Below are positions 17,377 through 26,334 of a stretch of 64,000 nt of DNA, piece by piece. Origin of the DNA: Pseudoalteromonas apostichopi. Lineage in GTDB: Bacteria; Pseudomonadota; Gammaproteobacteria; Enterobacterales; Alteromonadaceae. The stretch is taken from the NCBI RefSeq assembly GCF_030297135.1, contig NZ_AP028066.1, positions 830,442-894,441 on the forward strand, written 5' to 3'. The position numbers and the translations under genes are program-made. Position 1 is the stretch's first letter, and each line of letters opens with the position of its first letter. Under the pieces are notes generated by a model, which saw only the letters and a list, made by a program, of their open reading frames with translations, made no database searches and had not been told where the DNA came from.

Positions 17377-17440
17377 TTCTGACACCCAAGCGTCATTAAA
17401 GCTTGTTAGCCTGATTCAAACTGACCATCAGGTAACGATA

Positions 17441-18235
17441 ATGACCGCTATTTTTGTAATCAACTTAGCAAGCTCTACTGAACGATTAAACCGTGTAAGC
17501 CATGAGCTCAACGCACAGAATTTGGCATTTGAACGCCTTGATGCAATTGATGGAAGAGAGCTGTCTGATAAAGAGATAGCCAAGCACTATAGTGCTGATT
17601 TAAACCTAAAAAAATATCATAAGCCATTGAGCAAAGGTGAAATTGGCTGTTACTTAAGCCACAGAAAAGCATGGCAAACCATTGTCGATAGGCAATTAGA
17701 TTATGCCATTATTTTAGAAGATGACTTTGTTCTCGACCGCTCTATTCACAGTGCAATTGACAACATTAATACATTAAAACAGCCTTGGCAGCTAATAAAA
17801 TTGGCTGCTTACAAAGACCGCAATCGCGACATTGCTTTCACAAAACAACTCGCTGATGAGCAGCATTTAGTCATTCATAAAAAGCTTATGTCTGGCTGCT
17901 GTGCAACAGCTGTTAGTTTGGAAGGTGCAAAATCACTTTTAAAGGCCACAGCCACATTTGGCCGCCCCGTTGATTGTGATTTACAGCATGTTTGGGAAAC
18001 CGGCGTATATGGATACTCATTGCTGCCCTACCCAGTATCACAACCCGATAATCCACAAAGTGATATTCGAGACCGAACAGACAAAGTTAAAAAATCGTTT
18101 TGGCGACGAAAAAAGCAGCAACTCCAAAGCACTGTACAAAATGCAAAATACTCTAAGCAGTTTATAAAAGCGCAGCAAACACCAAACAAAAAGAAAGGAG
18201 CCGCAGCTCCTCTCTTACCAATCAAAAACCATTAA
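17441..18235 (+). CDS. Glycosyltransferase family 25 protein
   Basis: The 264-residue protein starts AIFVINLASSTERL, the N-terminal signature of GT25 (LPS galactosyl/LOS-type transferases). It also has GEIGCYLSHRKAW and a metal-binding ILEDDF near residue 93. These enzymes add sugars to lipopolysaccharide or to proteins using nucleotide sugars. The C-terminal 50 residues are Lys/Gln-rich and look like a membrane- or protein-binding tail. It is not next to other LPS genes. Its last codons contain the terminator of the convergent M61 gene. Confidence 0.88.
   Translation: MTAIFVINLASSTERLNRVSHELNAQNLAFERLDAIDGRELSDKEIAKHYSADLNLKKYHKPLSKGEIGCYLSHRKAWQTIVDRQLDYAIILEDDFVLDRSIHSAIDNINTLKQPWQLIKLAAYKDRNRDIAFTKQLADEQHLVIHKKLMSGCCATAVSLEGAKSLLKATATFGRPVDCDLQHVWETGVYGYSLLPYPVSQPDNPQSDIRDRTDKVKKSFWRRKKQQLQSTVQNAKYSKQFIKAQQTPNKKKGAAAPLLPIKNH
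18189..18211 (-). terminator. Terminator of the M61 peptidase gene, inside the 3' end of the GT25 gene
   Basis: Read on the minus strand, AGGAGC-TGCG-GCTCCT (18196-18211) is followed by TTTCTTTTTG. It lies about 30 bases beyond the M61 stop codon and within the coding sequence of the convergent GT25 gene. Confidence 0.75.
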
Positions 18236-18239
18236 CGAG

Positions 18240-20021
18240 TTATTTTGCTAGGTTTGGGTGATCAACGCCCATCCATGCTTTAAACAATGCCATTTGAGCC
18301 GGTGTTGCATCTTTTAATGCTTGTACCTTTTTCTCTTTATCAAAGTCTTCACTAAGTGTCAGTGTCGTACTTTGCAATGCATCACGTCTAATGAAATCAA
18401 CAGTCACTGTGTCGCCTGCTTTAAACGTTTCAAGGCTGGCTGTTAAATCTTTACCAACATGCTTTTTGTTAAACGCGACGATTTTATCATCTGTAGTTAA
18501 GCCCGCTTGCCATGCAGCGCCGCCACGGCGAACATGAGTTAAGGTTAATAACTCACCGCTGTTTTTAGCGAACGAGTCAATACTAGGTACTGATTTTGCA
18601 CCTTCAGGGCGAATTAAACCTAACCCCACTTTTGCAAGTAGTGAATCAAAATCGATAGCTGCTGGCTCATCCACATTCGCTTGCCACCATGCGCTGTAAT
18701 CACGACCCGTTAGCTCTTTTAAAATCGCTTTAACATCATCAGGCGTAAAACCATCTGGTAAACGGTGTTTGTTGTAAAGTGCACGGTGAACATCGCGGTA
18801 ACTAATTTTGCCGTCGCTCTTTTCTAGTAAATCAATATCAAGCGCCATTGAGATCAATGAACCTTCTAAATAGATATTGGTGCTGTAGTTGCGTGCATGA
18901 TCGCCGCCTTGGTTAATCCACTTATCAAAACTAGTTTCAGTTGCGCTTTGTACTTCGCGACCCGGTGTTTGTAAGTGACGATTAACTGTTTTGGTTAATG
19001 TACCGAAGAACTCATCCATTGTTTCAATACCTGCACGAACCATTAAGTGATCCTCAAAGTAGCTGGTTGAGCCCTCTGCAATCCATAATGTTTTCGCGTA
19101 GTTAATATTCGTGTAGTCGTACGGTGCAATCCCTTTAGGACGGTACGCTTTTACGTTCCAAGTGTGAATAAATTCGTGTGCTGCGGTGCTGATAAACGCA
19201 AGATAATCTTTACGAGAACCAAAACGATCGCGAGGACGTTGTATAATTGTTGAGTTTAAATGCTCTGTTGCACCGCCGGCACCTGACGTTGCATGTACCA
19301 TAAATACGTAACGCTCATACGGGTAGCTATCCCAAATTACATTGCCAGTTGTAACGAGCTTTTTAAGGTCGGTTAGCATTTGATCTACGTCGTAGTTACC
19401 TTCACCCCAGATAACTAGTTCGTATTCACGACCATCAACGCTAAACTTATGTAGCTCATTGATACCACTCTCGATTGGTGAATCAACTAAAATGTCGTAA
19501 TCTGCAGCTTTAAAGCTATGTTTAGAACCCGCATTTTCCATCCCCGACACTGAACGCCATTCTTTTGGTACGTTTAGTTTTACAGTCACAGGGTCTTGAC
19601 GGAATGATTCACTAAACATAAAAAAGCCAGATGCATCAATAAATGCATGACTGTCATCAATATGTCGAGCGCGTTTACCTAGCTCGTTAGCGTATACTTG
19701 GTAGTCTACATTTACTTGAGTGGGCTCGTTTAGATGAACACGCCAAGTGCTGTGGTCAATTTTTTCCCACTTTAATGCTTTACCGTCATCATCTTTTGCT
19801 TCGAAAAAGCGTACACCATTGGCAAGATTTAAAATTTCATAACGGCCAGTACGCCAAGCTGGAAGTTTAATATCTAAATGTGCTTGTGCGGTTTGGGGAA
19901 ACTCAACACTTACATTACCTAGGTGGTGCTCTGGCTGAGTGATAGACAGTGAGTAGTTTACATCTGCAAACACACTGTTAGAACAGGCCGCCAAGATAGA
20001 CATTGCCAAAAACTTTTTCAT
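18240..20021 (-). CDS. M61 family glycyl aminopeptidase with PDZ domain
   Basis: I start at MKKFLAMSIL (ATG 20021), which gives a signal peptide ending SVFA; the upstream in-frame start adds 15 unlikely residues. The 593-residue protein has an N-terminal beta domain, the M61 catalytic domain with HEFIHTWN (His282 to His286) and a nearby glutamate ligand in IAEGSTSYFEDH, and a C-terminal PDZ domain (about 485-570, RRGGAAWQAGL). The family releases N-terminal Gly or Ala from peptides and is usually periplasmic. Confidence 0.93.
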   Translation of the reverse strand: MKKFLAMSILAACSNSVFADVNYSLSITQPEHHLGNVSVEFPQTAQAHLDIKLPAWRTGRYEILNLANGVRFFEAKDDDGKALKWEKIDHSTWRVHLNEPTQVNVDYQVYANELGKRARHIDDSHAFIDASGFFMFSESFRQDPVTVKLNVPKEWRSVSGMENAGSKHSFKAADYDILVDSPIESGINELHKFSVDGREYELVIWGEGNYDVDQMLTDLKKLVTTGNVIWDSYPYERYVFMVHATSGAGGATEHLNSTIIQRPRDRFGSRKDYLAFISTAAHEFIHTWNVKAYRPKGIAPYDYTNINYAKTLWIAEGSTSYFEDHLMVRAGIETMDEFFGTLTKTVNRHLQTPGREVQSATETSFDKWINQGGDHARNYSTNIYLEGSLISMALDIDLLEKSDGKISYRDVHRALYNKHRLPDGFTPDDVKAILKELTGRDYSAWWQANVDEPAAIDFDSLLAKVGLGLIRPEGAKSVPSIDSFAKNSGELLTLTHVRRGGAAWQAGLTTDDKIVAFNKKHVGKDLTASLETFKAGDTVTVDFIRRDALQSTTLTLSEDFDKEKKVQALKDATPAQMALFKAWMGVDHPNLAK

Positions 20022-20221
20022 AACAACTCTTTTTATTACTATCAAAATTGCAAAACAGACTAACAATTGCGAGAAAAAATGTGAATTAAAAACCGATAAA
20101 CAACCATTGCAACAAGTTTGATAGACAAAATAGCTAAGTTTTTGACTTGGAAACTACATTTCGTATTAATTTGTTGTAAACTTATCGTATAGCAATTTTT
20201 GAAATTTGATGGCGGTATTAC

Positions 20222-21760
20222 TTGGTGCAGCAACAGCATGATGTTCTTAATAAAAAGCTAAAGCAAGCGATCGACGCTCGTGCAGTGGTCGAAGATGCGC
20301 GCAAACATCAAGTTGAAGTCCTTTCTCAATTTGCAGCGAAACTATCACTCAGCTGTAAGGGACTAGACATTGAACTAGACAATCGATTGGCTAAATTTAG
20401 AAATGCGTTAAAAAAAGGTGTAAATTTCGATTTACTTTCACCGCTAATAGATGATGTGCTTGGCCTGTTAAAACACCAAGAAACTAAGCAAATGGCACTT
20501 CAACGCGAACTGAATGATAGTGTCACTGACGCTGGTAAGCAGCTACAAAAAGTGAGAGGTCTGCCTGATGATGCCCGTCGTTCGCTGCGTTATCTACTCG
20601 ACCACGAATTAAATAATATTCAGTCTAATCATGACTTTGTTCCGTTACTCTCAAAGTTAGTGGTTATCTATCATCAAGCCCTACAAGCCAAACTTGCAAC
20701 GACAAGCAAAACTGAAGCACAAATCAAGCCTGAACTTGCCACGCAACTTTTATCTCTTGCTAATGACTTAGTGCTCGAGGAAGAAAGTGCCGAGCAAATA
20801 AATAGCATCAAAAGCAAAATCACCCATAATGATAGTGTTGACGACCTACTTGATTCTGCGCTGAATATAATTAGCATCGTTACACGCAATATGAGTAAAG
20901 AGCGGCAATCAGCTCAGAGCTTTTTGATCTCTTTAAATCAGACCATTGAAGATTTACATCATTCAATTGTTTCTACTAGTAAACACTCAGAATCTCTCAG
21001 CGCCGAATATGATACGCTGAATAAACAAATCGAAAACAAGATTAAAAACTTGCATACGCAAACACAGCAGGCTACATCTATTTCTTCGCTTAAAGAGCTA
21101 GTAGAAGAAGAGTTAAAATCATTAAGTGATGATTTAATCGCTAAAGAAAAGCTAGAACAAACGGAGCGCGAGAACTTACTTGCCAGCTTCAACGATATTA
21201 ATAACCGTATTAGTCATTTAGAAAGCAAGCTTTCGACCTACAAGCAGCGCCTTAATGAACAACGCTTTAAGAGTTTACTGGATGGTCTAACGAAGTTACC
21301 AAATCGTTCTGCGTTCGATGAGCGGTTCAATCATGAGTTCAACTTGTTTAATGTGCAGGAATCAGACATCACATTTGTAGTGATTGATGTTGACCACTTT
21401 AAATCAATCAATGACCAATATGGCCACAGTGCTGGTGATAAAACACTGCAGGTGATTGCCAAAGCATTACAAAAATCAATTCGTAAATCAGACTTCATTG
21501 CCCGTTACGGGGGCGAAGAGTTTGTATTACTAATGAGTGGAATGGCGATTGAAAAAGCGACAGTACCGCTAGAAAAGCTGCGCAAGACTATTCAAAGTAT
21601 TCCGTTTAAATTCAAAGATAAGCAAGTAGAAATCACTATTTCTGCTGGTGCAACCCAGTTGAAAAAAGGTGATACCCCGCTAATTGCCTTTGACCGTGCC
21701 GATGAAGCATTATACAAAGCCAAGAACGAGGGACGAAATAAAGTTTGCATTAGCAAATAA
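20222..21760 (+). CDS. Coiled-coil GGDEF diguanylate cyclase
   Basis: The 512-residue protein has no membrane segment. Residues 1-340 are helical with long heptad-like stretches, notably about 220-345. The C-terminal GGDEF domain has GGEEF at 430-434 and an RxxD inhibitory site (RKSD) five residues before it, so it should be active and feedback-inhibited. The start is uncertain: TTG at 20222 and GTG at 20225 are the options, with no strong Shine-Dalgarno. The N-terminal part is a sensor or oligomerisation module I cannot name. Confidence 0.9.
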   Translation: MVQQQHDVLNKKLKQAIDARAVVEDARKHQVEVLSQFAAKLSLSCKGLDIELDNRLAKFRNALKKGVNFDLLSPLIDDVLGLLKHQETKQMALQRELNDSVTDAGKQLQKVRGLPDDARRSLRYLLDHELNNIQSNHDFVPLLSKLVVIYHQALQAKLATTSKTEAQIKPELATQLLSLANDLVLEEESAEQINSIKSKITHNDSVDDLLDSALNIISIVTRNMSKERQSAQSFLISLNQTIEDLHHSIVSTSKHSESLSAEYDTLNKQIENKIKNLHTQTQQATSISSLKELVEEELKSLSDDLIAKEKLEQTERENLLASFNDINNRISHLESKLSTYKQRLNEQRFKSLLDGLTKLPNRSAFDERFNHEFNLFNVQESDITFVVIDVDHFKSINDQYGHSAGDKTLQVIAKALQKSIRKSDFIARYGGEEFVLLMSGMAIEKATVPLEKLRKTIQSIPFKFKDKQVEITISAGATQLKKGDTPLIAFDRADEALYKAKNEGRNKVCISK

Positions 21761-21787
21761 AGGCCTCATCTAGTATGTGAGGTCTTT
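21759..21787 (+). terminator. Hairpin between the diguanylate cyclase and ppnN
   Basis: AAAGGCCTCA (21759-21768) pairs with TGAGGTCTTT (21778-21787) over 10 bp with one G-U. It is not followed by a T tract. A second small hairpin (GGCTC at 21803 with GAGCC at 21814) follows just before the ppnN ribosome-binding site. Confidence 0.45.
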
Positions 21788-21831
21788 GACACATAATGAT
21801 AAAGGCTCATTGACGAGCCGGGAGAGTGCTT

Positions 21832-23175
21832 ATGTTAAAACAACTGAATCCTACAGGTGTACTGGATTTACTATCGCAACTAGAAGTTGATCTACTCGAA
21901 CAATCATCCACCAGCGAGCGCTATAAATTATTTAGGAACTGTGTGCTTGCGGTTCTCAATGTGGGCAGCCACACCGATTCAAGCTTAGAAATTTACAATA
22001 AATACGAAGACTTTGATATTCGCTTATTAAGCCGAGAGCGTGGTATTAAAATTGAACTTGAAAACCCACCCGAATCCGCTTTTGTTGATGGCGAAATTAT
22101 TACCGGTATTCATGAACATATTTTCTCGGTTATTCGCGATATTCTGTTTATTTGTCAAAAATATGAAAAAGACTTAACAGAACAAAAAGCCATCACTCAT
22201 ATGGTCTTTGATATGCTCAGAAACGCAGGCGCACTTAGAGTTAATAGTGACCCGAGTATGATCGTATGCTGGGGCGGTCATTCAATTAACGAGGTTGAAT
22301 ACAAATACACCAAACAGGTTGGCTATGAGCTTGGCCTCCGTGGATTAAATATTTGTACCGGCTGTGGCCCTGGTGCAATGAAAGGCCCAATGAAAGGTGC
22401 CACCATTGGACACGCTAAACAACGTATTACAAACAACCGTTATCTAGGTTTAACTGAACCAAGCATTATTGCCGCTGAACCACCTAACCCAATAGTAAAT
22501 GAGTTGGTTATTTTGCCTGATATCGAAAAGCGTTTAGAGGCATTTATTCGCACCGCTCATGGCATTATTATCTTTCCAGGTGGTGCAGGTACCGCTGAAG
22601 AGTTGCTATACCTTTTGGGTATTCTGCTGCACCCAGATAACGAAAAACAATGTTTACCAGTAATCCTTACAGGCCCTAAAGAAAGTGAAAACTACTTTAT
22701 TGAGCTGTGTAAATTCATCGAGAAAACATTAGGTAAAGCGGCACTTGATAAGTTTGAAGTGATAATCGACGATCCAGAGCGTGTTGGTAAAACATTAAAA
22801 GATAAAATGGTCGAGGTACGTGACTATCGTAAAAGCCAAGGTGATGCATATTACTTTAACTGGACGCTAAAAATCGATCATGATTTCCAACAACCGTTTG
22901 CACCGACTCATGCTAATATGTCGAGCTTAGATCTACATTTAGATCAACCAACTCAGCAATTAGCTGCTAATTTACGCCGTGCGTTTTCAGGCATCGTGGC
23001 TGGTAACGTTAAAGACGAAGGCTTACAAGCCATCAAACAGCATGGCCGCTTTGTGTTAAGTGGTGAGCCTGCACTTATGGCTGATATGGATAAACTACTG
23101 GCAGCATTTGTTGAGCAAGGCCGCATGAAGTTACCAGGCAGTAGATATATTCCTTGCTATGAGATCAAAGCTTAA
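21832..23175 (+). CDS. ppnN: Pyrimidine/purine nucleotide 5'-monophosphate nucleosidase
   Basis: The 447-residue protein is the YgdH/PpnN family. It hydrolyses nucleoside monophosphates to base plus ribose 5-phosphate and in E. coli is controlled by (p)ppGpp. The LOG (lysine-decarboxylase-like Rossmann) core shows CTGCGPGAMKGPMKGA and the signature PGGAGTAEE at residues 249-257; N- and C-terminal flanking domains complete the family length. I choose ATG 21832, 7 bases after GGGAG, over a GTG two codons upstream. The xni gene follows 11 bases later, as in related genera. Confidence 0.94.
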   Translation: MLKQLNPTGVLDLLSQLEVDLLEQSSTSERYKLFRNCVLAVLNVGSHTDSSLEIYNKYEDFDIRLLSRERGIKIELENPPESAFVDGEIITGIHEHIFSVIRDILFICQKYEKDLTEQKAITHMVFDMLRNAGALRVNSDPSMIVCWGGHSINEVEYKYTKQVGYELGLRGLNICTGCGPGAMKGPMKGATIGHAKQRITNNRYLGLTEPSIIAAEPPNPIVNELVILPDIEKRLEAFIRTAHGIIIFPGGAGTAEELLYLLGILLHPDNEKQCLPVILTGPKESENYFIELCKFIEKTLGKAALDKFEVIIDDPERVGKTLKDKMVEVRDYRKSQGDAYYFNWTLKIDHDFQQPFAPTHANMSSLDLHLDQPTQQLAANLRRAFSGIVAGNVKDEGLQAIKQHGRFVLSGEPALMADMDKLLAAFVEQGRMKLPGSRYIPCYEIKA

Positions 23176-23186
23176 TAGGAGCCTAT

Positions 23187-23960
23187 GTGACAACCCAATT
23201 ACTTTTAATAGATGCGCTTAATCTTATTAGACGCATCTATGCTGTTGATAGTAATCAGAGTCATCACAGTGAAGAACATATGATAAAAGCAAGCTGTGCC
23301 CGCGTGGCACATGCTTGCAAAAAACTACGCCAGCAAACGAATGCTACTCACGCGATTGCAGTGTTTGATGGTGAAAAAAGCTGGCGTTATCACTATTTTG
23401 AAGCATATAAAAGCACTCGTTCACCGATGCCCGATACCCTCAAACAAAACTTATCATGCTTTAAACAAGCAATTGAAGAAACGGGCATTGTGATTTTCTC
23501 ACCAGATAATGACGAAGCAGACGATATAATTGCTACCCTTGCTCATAAAGCTGCGACTAATAATGTACCTTCTACTATCGTCTCAACAGATAAAGGGTTT
23601 TTACCGTTTTTATCTGAGCAAATAGCTATATATGATTACTTTAAAAAGCAATATCTTGACGTTGAAGATATAAAGCAGCGTTTTAATGTACCCAAGCATC
23701 GGCTCGCTGATTTTTGGGCCTTAGCAGGTGATAAAACCAATGATATACCTGGGGTCAAAGGCATTGGTAACAAATCAGCGCAGCAACTTATAAATGATTA
23801 TGAGTCGATTGAAGCAGCTATTAATGACGATGATTTAAACCCAACACTAAAACGTAAGCTTAGTGCTGGTATGGACATGTTTGTGATATCAAAAAACCTT
23901 GTCATGCTGCGTACCGATATTAACTTAGGCTTTAGTTTAAAGCAGTTAAGGCTCAATTAG
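23187..23960 (+). CDS. xni: Flap endonuclease Xni (5'-3' exonuclease domain protein)
   Basis: This 257-residue protein has the Pol I-type 5'-3' exonuclease fold: LLIDALNLIRR at the start, VFDGEKSWRY, DNDEADDIIATLA with the metal-binding Asp cluster, TDKGF, and a helix-hairpin-helix region (DIPGVKGIGNKSAQQLI) for DNA binding. The family cleaves 5' flaps. The start is GTG, preceded by AGGAG. It is transcribed together with ppnN. Confidence 0.93.
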   Translation: MTTQLLLIDALNLIRRIYAVDSNQSHHSEEHMIKASCARVAHACKKLRQQTNATHAIAVFDGEKSWRYHYFEAYKSTRSPMPDTLKQNLSCFKQAIEETGIVIFSPDNDEADDIIATLAHKAATNNVPSTIVSTDKGFLPFLSEQIAIYDYFKKQYLDVEDIKQRFNVPKHRLADFWALAGDKTNDIPGVKGIGNKSAQQLINDYESIEAAINDDDLNPTLKRKLSAGMDMFVISKNLVMLRTDINLGFSLKQLRLN

Positions 23961-24031
23961 TCGCAATCTCGTAGCACAGTTTGCTAACTGGGCGTATACT
24001 GAAAATTCGCGTTAGTTTTATAGAGTTACAC

Positions 24032-24415
24032 ATGTTTAAAAAGGTTTTCCAATATCTGGTACTTGGGTTAGGTGTTTATGCACTGATAGCAACCCTAGTG
24101 ATCACTTTTTATAAAGATGATCCGCAAGCTATGATTTGGCAAGACCGTGAAGCTTTTAATAAACGCTATATCGCGAAACTATCTATTGATAAGCCCGAAA
24201 ACCTCAATGCTGTACTTGATTATTTAGGTAGCCCCGATCTAACCTATGCTAAACGAGTTGAGGACAATGTTTGGCAAATTATTTTTTATCGCACTCAGCA
24301 TGTTAAATCTGATGGGATAACCACTATAGATGAATGCACTGGCCTACTTTTTAAAAATGGTCAGCTGGTATTATGGGGACCAAGTGCCTATGAAAGCTAT
24401 CAACAAGAAACCTAA
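24032..24415 (+). CDS. DUF3192 family protein
   Basis: I start at MFKKVFQYLV (ATG 24032); an earlier in-frame start adds 17 residues without support. The 127-residue protein has one N-terminal membrane segment (about 5-25). A conserved soluble part contains DREAFNKRYIAKLS, LDYLGSPD, IIFYRTQHVKSDG, DECTGLLFKNGQL; that combination is typical of DUF3192 in Alteromonadales and Vibrionales. It resembles BamE/SmpA-type small envelope domains in layout, but its function is unknown. It follows xni. Confidence 0.8.
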   Translation: MFKKVFQYLVLGLGVYALIATLVITFYKDDPQAMIWQDREAFNKRYIAKLSIDKPENLNAVLDYLGSPDLTYAKRVEDNVWQIIFYRTQHVKSDGITTIDECTGLLFKNGQLVLWGPSAYESYQQET

Positions 24416-24421
24416 CAGCTT

Positions 24422-26119
24422 ATGATGGAAAACGTGACGCCACGAGAATTGGCACGCTTATTTGATAGTACGCACCAGTTACTCAAGCTTTATCATCAAA
24501 AGCAAAAATGGTCACAAATTTTCCCTATACTAAGTAATCTTGCCGAGCGGTATTATCTACTATATCAAGCCTGCCCAAAAGGCATGCAAGCGCAATTAAG
24601 TTTGTATGTTGCGAACCACGGCTACACGACCAATTTAGTCGTAAACCAATGTGTTATTGCCTGTACTTTATGCCACAGCCTTAACTACAACCAAGCAATT
24701 AGTGAACAGATAATTAGCTGTTGTTTAGCCAATTACCTATGTGTGCAATCACAAAGCAATAAATTAGCCGCAGGCCAAACACTCACAGCTCAAGATAAAA
24801 AGCTTTGGCAGTGTCGTCATCAATTAGCCGCAAAACTACTAAAAGACTCAGGCCCACATACGCTTTCTATTCAGCATTTATTAGCTCGTTTAAATAAATA
24901 TAAACAAGCACTATTAAGCGCACCAAAAATTATGATTTACGATGGTGCAACAACCCTAGTAGCTCTAGCTAATATTATTGCTATGAATACGACTTATCGC
25001 GATTCGGGTGGTCATATTAGTATGCACAAAGCTATGGCTGATATCTACTTGCGCACTCCGAACGAGTTTGCTCAAAATGCTATAAAAGCATTGATTGCTC
25101 ATATTGGTCCTTATATTCCAGCAAGTGAAATAAAGTACGCAGAGCAGGTGCTTATCTATTTAGCCACAGATGAACATGGCCGCCATATTTTAGTTGATGC
25201 CAGTTGCCCAGATAAAATTCGCTGGCACCGCTTTAAAGCAAACTTAACTATTTTTGACAAACAAAGACTTTGTAAAGATACTCGTTTGCTATACACCGTA
25301 TGGTTTAGTGAAAACATTAATTTTGCCGAGCCACAGCCTTTAAATCAGCAACGTAGACAGCAATATTTAGAGCTAATTAGCACATTAAAAGTATCAAAAG
25401 AATACAGCTACCGTAGCTTAGATAAGCTTTTAAGCCCCTACCCTGAATTGATTACGCAGCTTACTATTGCCGTTAAGCCCTATAATAAAGAGCAGCAAAG
25501 AGCTAAAGACTTACGCCATTGTTTATCTATGGTCGGATACGATAACGCCCCTGCGATTATTCAAAAAGTCTTATTTCAACGCTTAGTTGCAACCACCTCT
25601 CATCCGCTTTTTCAGCATATATCTAAGCGCCTTGAGAATATGGTGCGAATTATCCAGGCGCTATTTAAACACATCGACTCAATTCAATTTGAACAGGTTG
25701 CTTTGCCGTTATATGCCTATGTTTTGTTCCTTTGCGAGCATCAAGCAACTAGCCTTTCACGTAAAACCATTTTTGAACAAGCCGAAGAACAGATAATAAG
25801 CCCGCCACTGGCTTGTTTATTTGGTGTTAGTCAATTAAACCAAGAACCTCTGACGATGTATTTAAATCAGCTGATTGGCGACAATAGCTGGACTCAGCAT
25901 TTACTAGGTAGTGAGCAACATAAAAAACAGCAACTTGATATCAACGAAAAGCATTGGGTCGCAATTAAGCTTTTTACTTATTATGTTTTCCAACCAAAAG
26001 CCCTGTTTAGTAGTTGGCAAGAGCAAATTATTTCCGATAGTTTATTGGCTGCTGGTTGGCAATCAAAAGCAGATTTTTATGCATATCTCAAAAACTGTGA
26101 ATTTGCAGACAATTTTTAG
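24422..26119 (+). CDS. Large helical protein resembling a decayed HD-GYP domain
   Basis: The 565-residue protein has no signal or membrane segment. I do not recognise it as a whole. A middle segment (residues about 175-290) follows the order of the second half of an HD-GYP domain: ALANIIAMNTTYRDSGG aligns with the VADxYDALTSxRxY element, and ALIAHIGPYIPASEIKYAE with the family's xxxGxYPxGxxVxL. The upstream ACTLCHSLNYNQ sits where LLHDIGK would be, so the metal-binding HD and GYP motifs are missing. A non-catalytic role is inferred. It has many Cys and His residues and a weak ribosome-binding site before ATGATG. Confidence 0.7.
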   Translation: MMENVTPRELARLFDSTHQLLKLYHQKQKWSQIFPILSNLAERYYLLYQACPKGMQAQLSLYVANHGYTTNLVVNQCVIACTLCHSLNYNQAISEQIISCCLANYLCVQSQSNKLAAGQTLTAQDKKLWQCRHQLAAKLLKDSGPHTLSIQHLLARLNKYKQALLSAPKIMIYDGATTLVALANIIAMNTTYRDSGGHISMHKAMADIYLRTPNEFAQNAIKALIAHIGPYIPASEIKYAEQVLIYLATDEHGRHILVDASCPDKIRWHRFKANLTIFDKQRLCKDTRLLYTVWFSENINFAEPQPLNQQRRQQYLELISTLKVSKEYSYRSLDKLLSPYPELITQLTIAVKPYNKEQQRAKDLRHCLSMVGYDNAPAIIQKVLFQRLVATTSHPLFQHISKRLENMVRIIQALFKHIDSIQFEQVALPLYAYVLFLCEHQATSLSRKTIFEQAEEQIISPPLACLFGVSQLNQEPLTMYLNQLIGDNSWTQHLLGSEQHKKQQLDINEKHWVAIKLFTYYVFQPKALFSSWQEQIISDSLLAAGWQSKADFYAYLKNCEFADNF

Positions 26120-26252
26120 AGTGTGTTGTTAAAAAGTGCGAAAACGTTAAATAAATATGAACTTTAGTCTGTTTATAGTCAGTATTCACAGGATAAACTG
26201 GCAAAAAGCTGAATAAATTGCTATAAAAGCCGCTTAAATTTTCAAACACATT

Positions 26253-26306
26253 CACGTAAACCTTCTAACAAGTAAATCGCATGCTATTTCGCGACGAGTT
26301 TACGTG
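26253..26306 (+). other. Long-looped inverted repeat in the leader of the isocitrate dehydrogenase gene
   Basis: CACGTAAAC (26253-26261) and GTTTACGTG (26298-26306) are perfect inverted repeats 36 bases apart, ending 28 bases before the ATG. The loop holds a smaller TCGC/GCGA pairing. It could be an operator or an RNA stem; nothing else is seen in the 215-base gap. Confidence 0.45.
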
Positions 26307-26334
26307 TTTATCTACTCATAAATAGGAAAAGTAA

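Noticed and set aside
17380..17389. TGACACCCAA between the DUF1289 and GT25 genes, matching the transposase-flanking motif.
   Set aside because: It is a single copy without a partner or a clear adjacent hairpin, and the 8-base core is expected about twice by chance in 64 kb. It is only worth counting in a genome-wide search.
161..18211. Near-identical hairpins GGAGCCGGAGCTCC (about 163) and GGAGCCGCAGCTCC (about 18197) as a possible dispersed repeat.
   Set aside because: Both lie right after minus-strand genes with T tracts and are explained as ordinary terminators; similarity does not extend beyond the stems.
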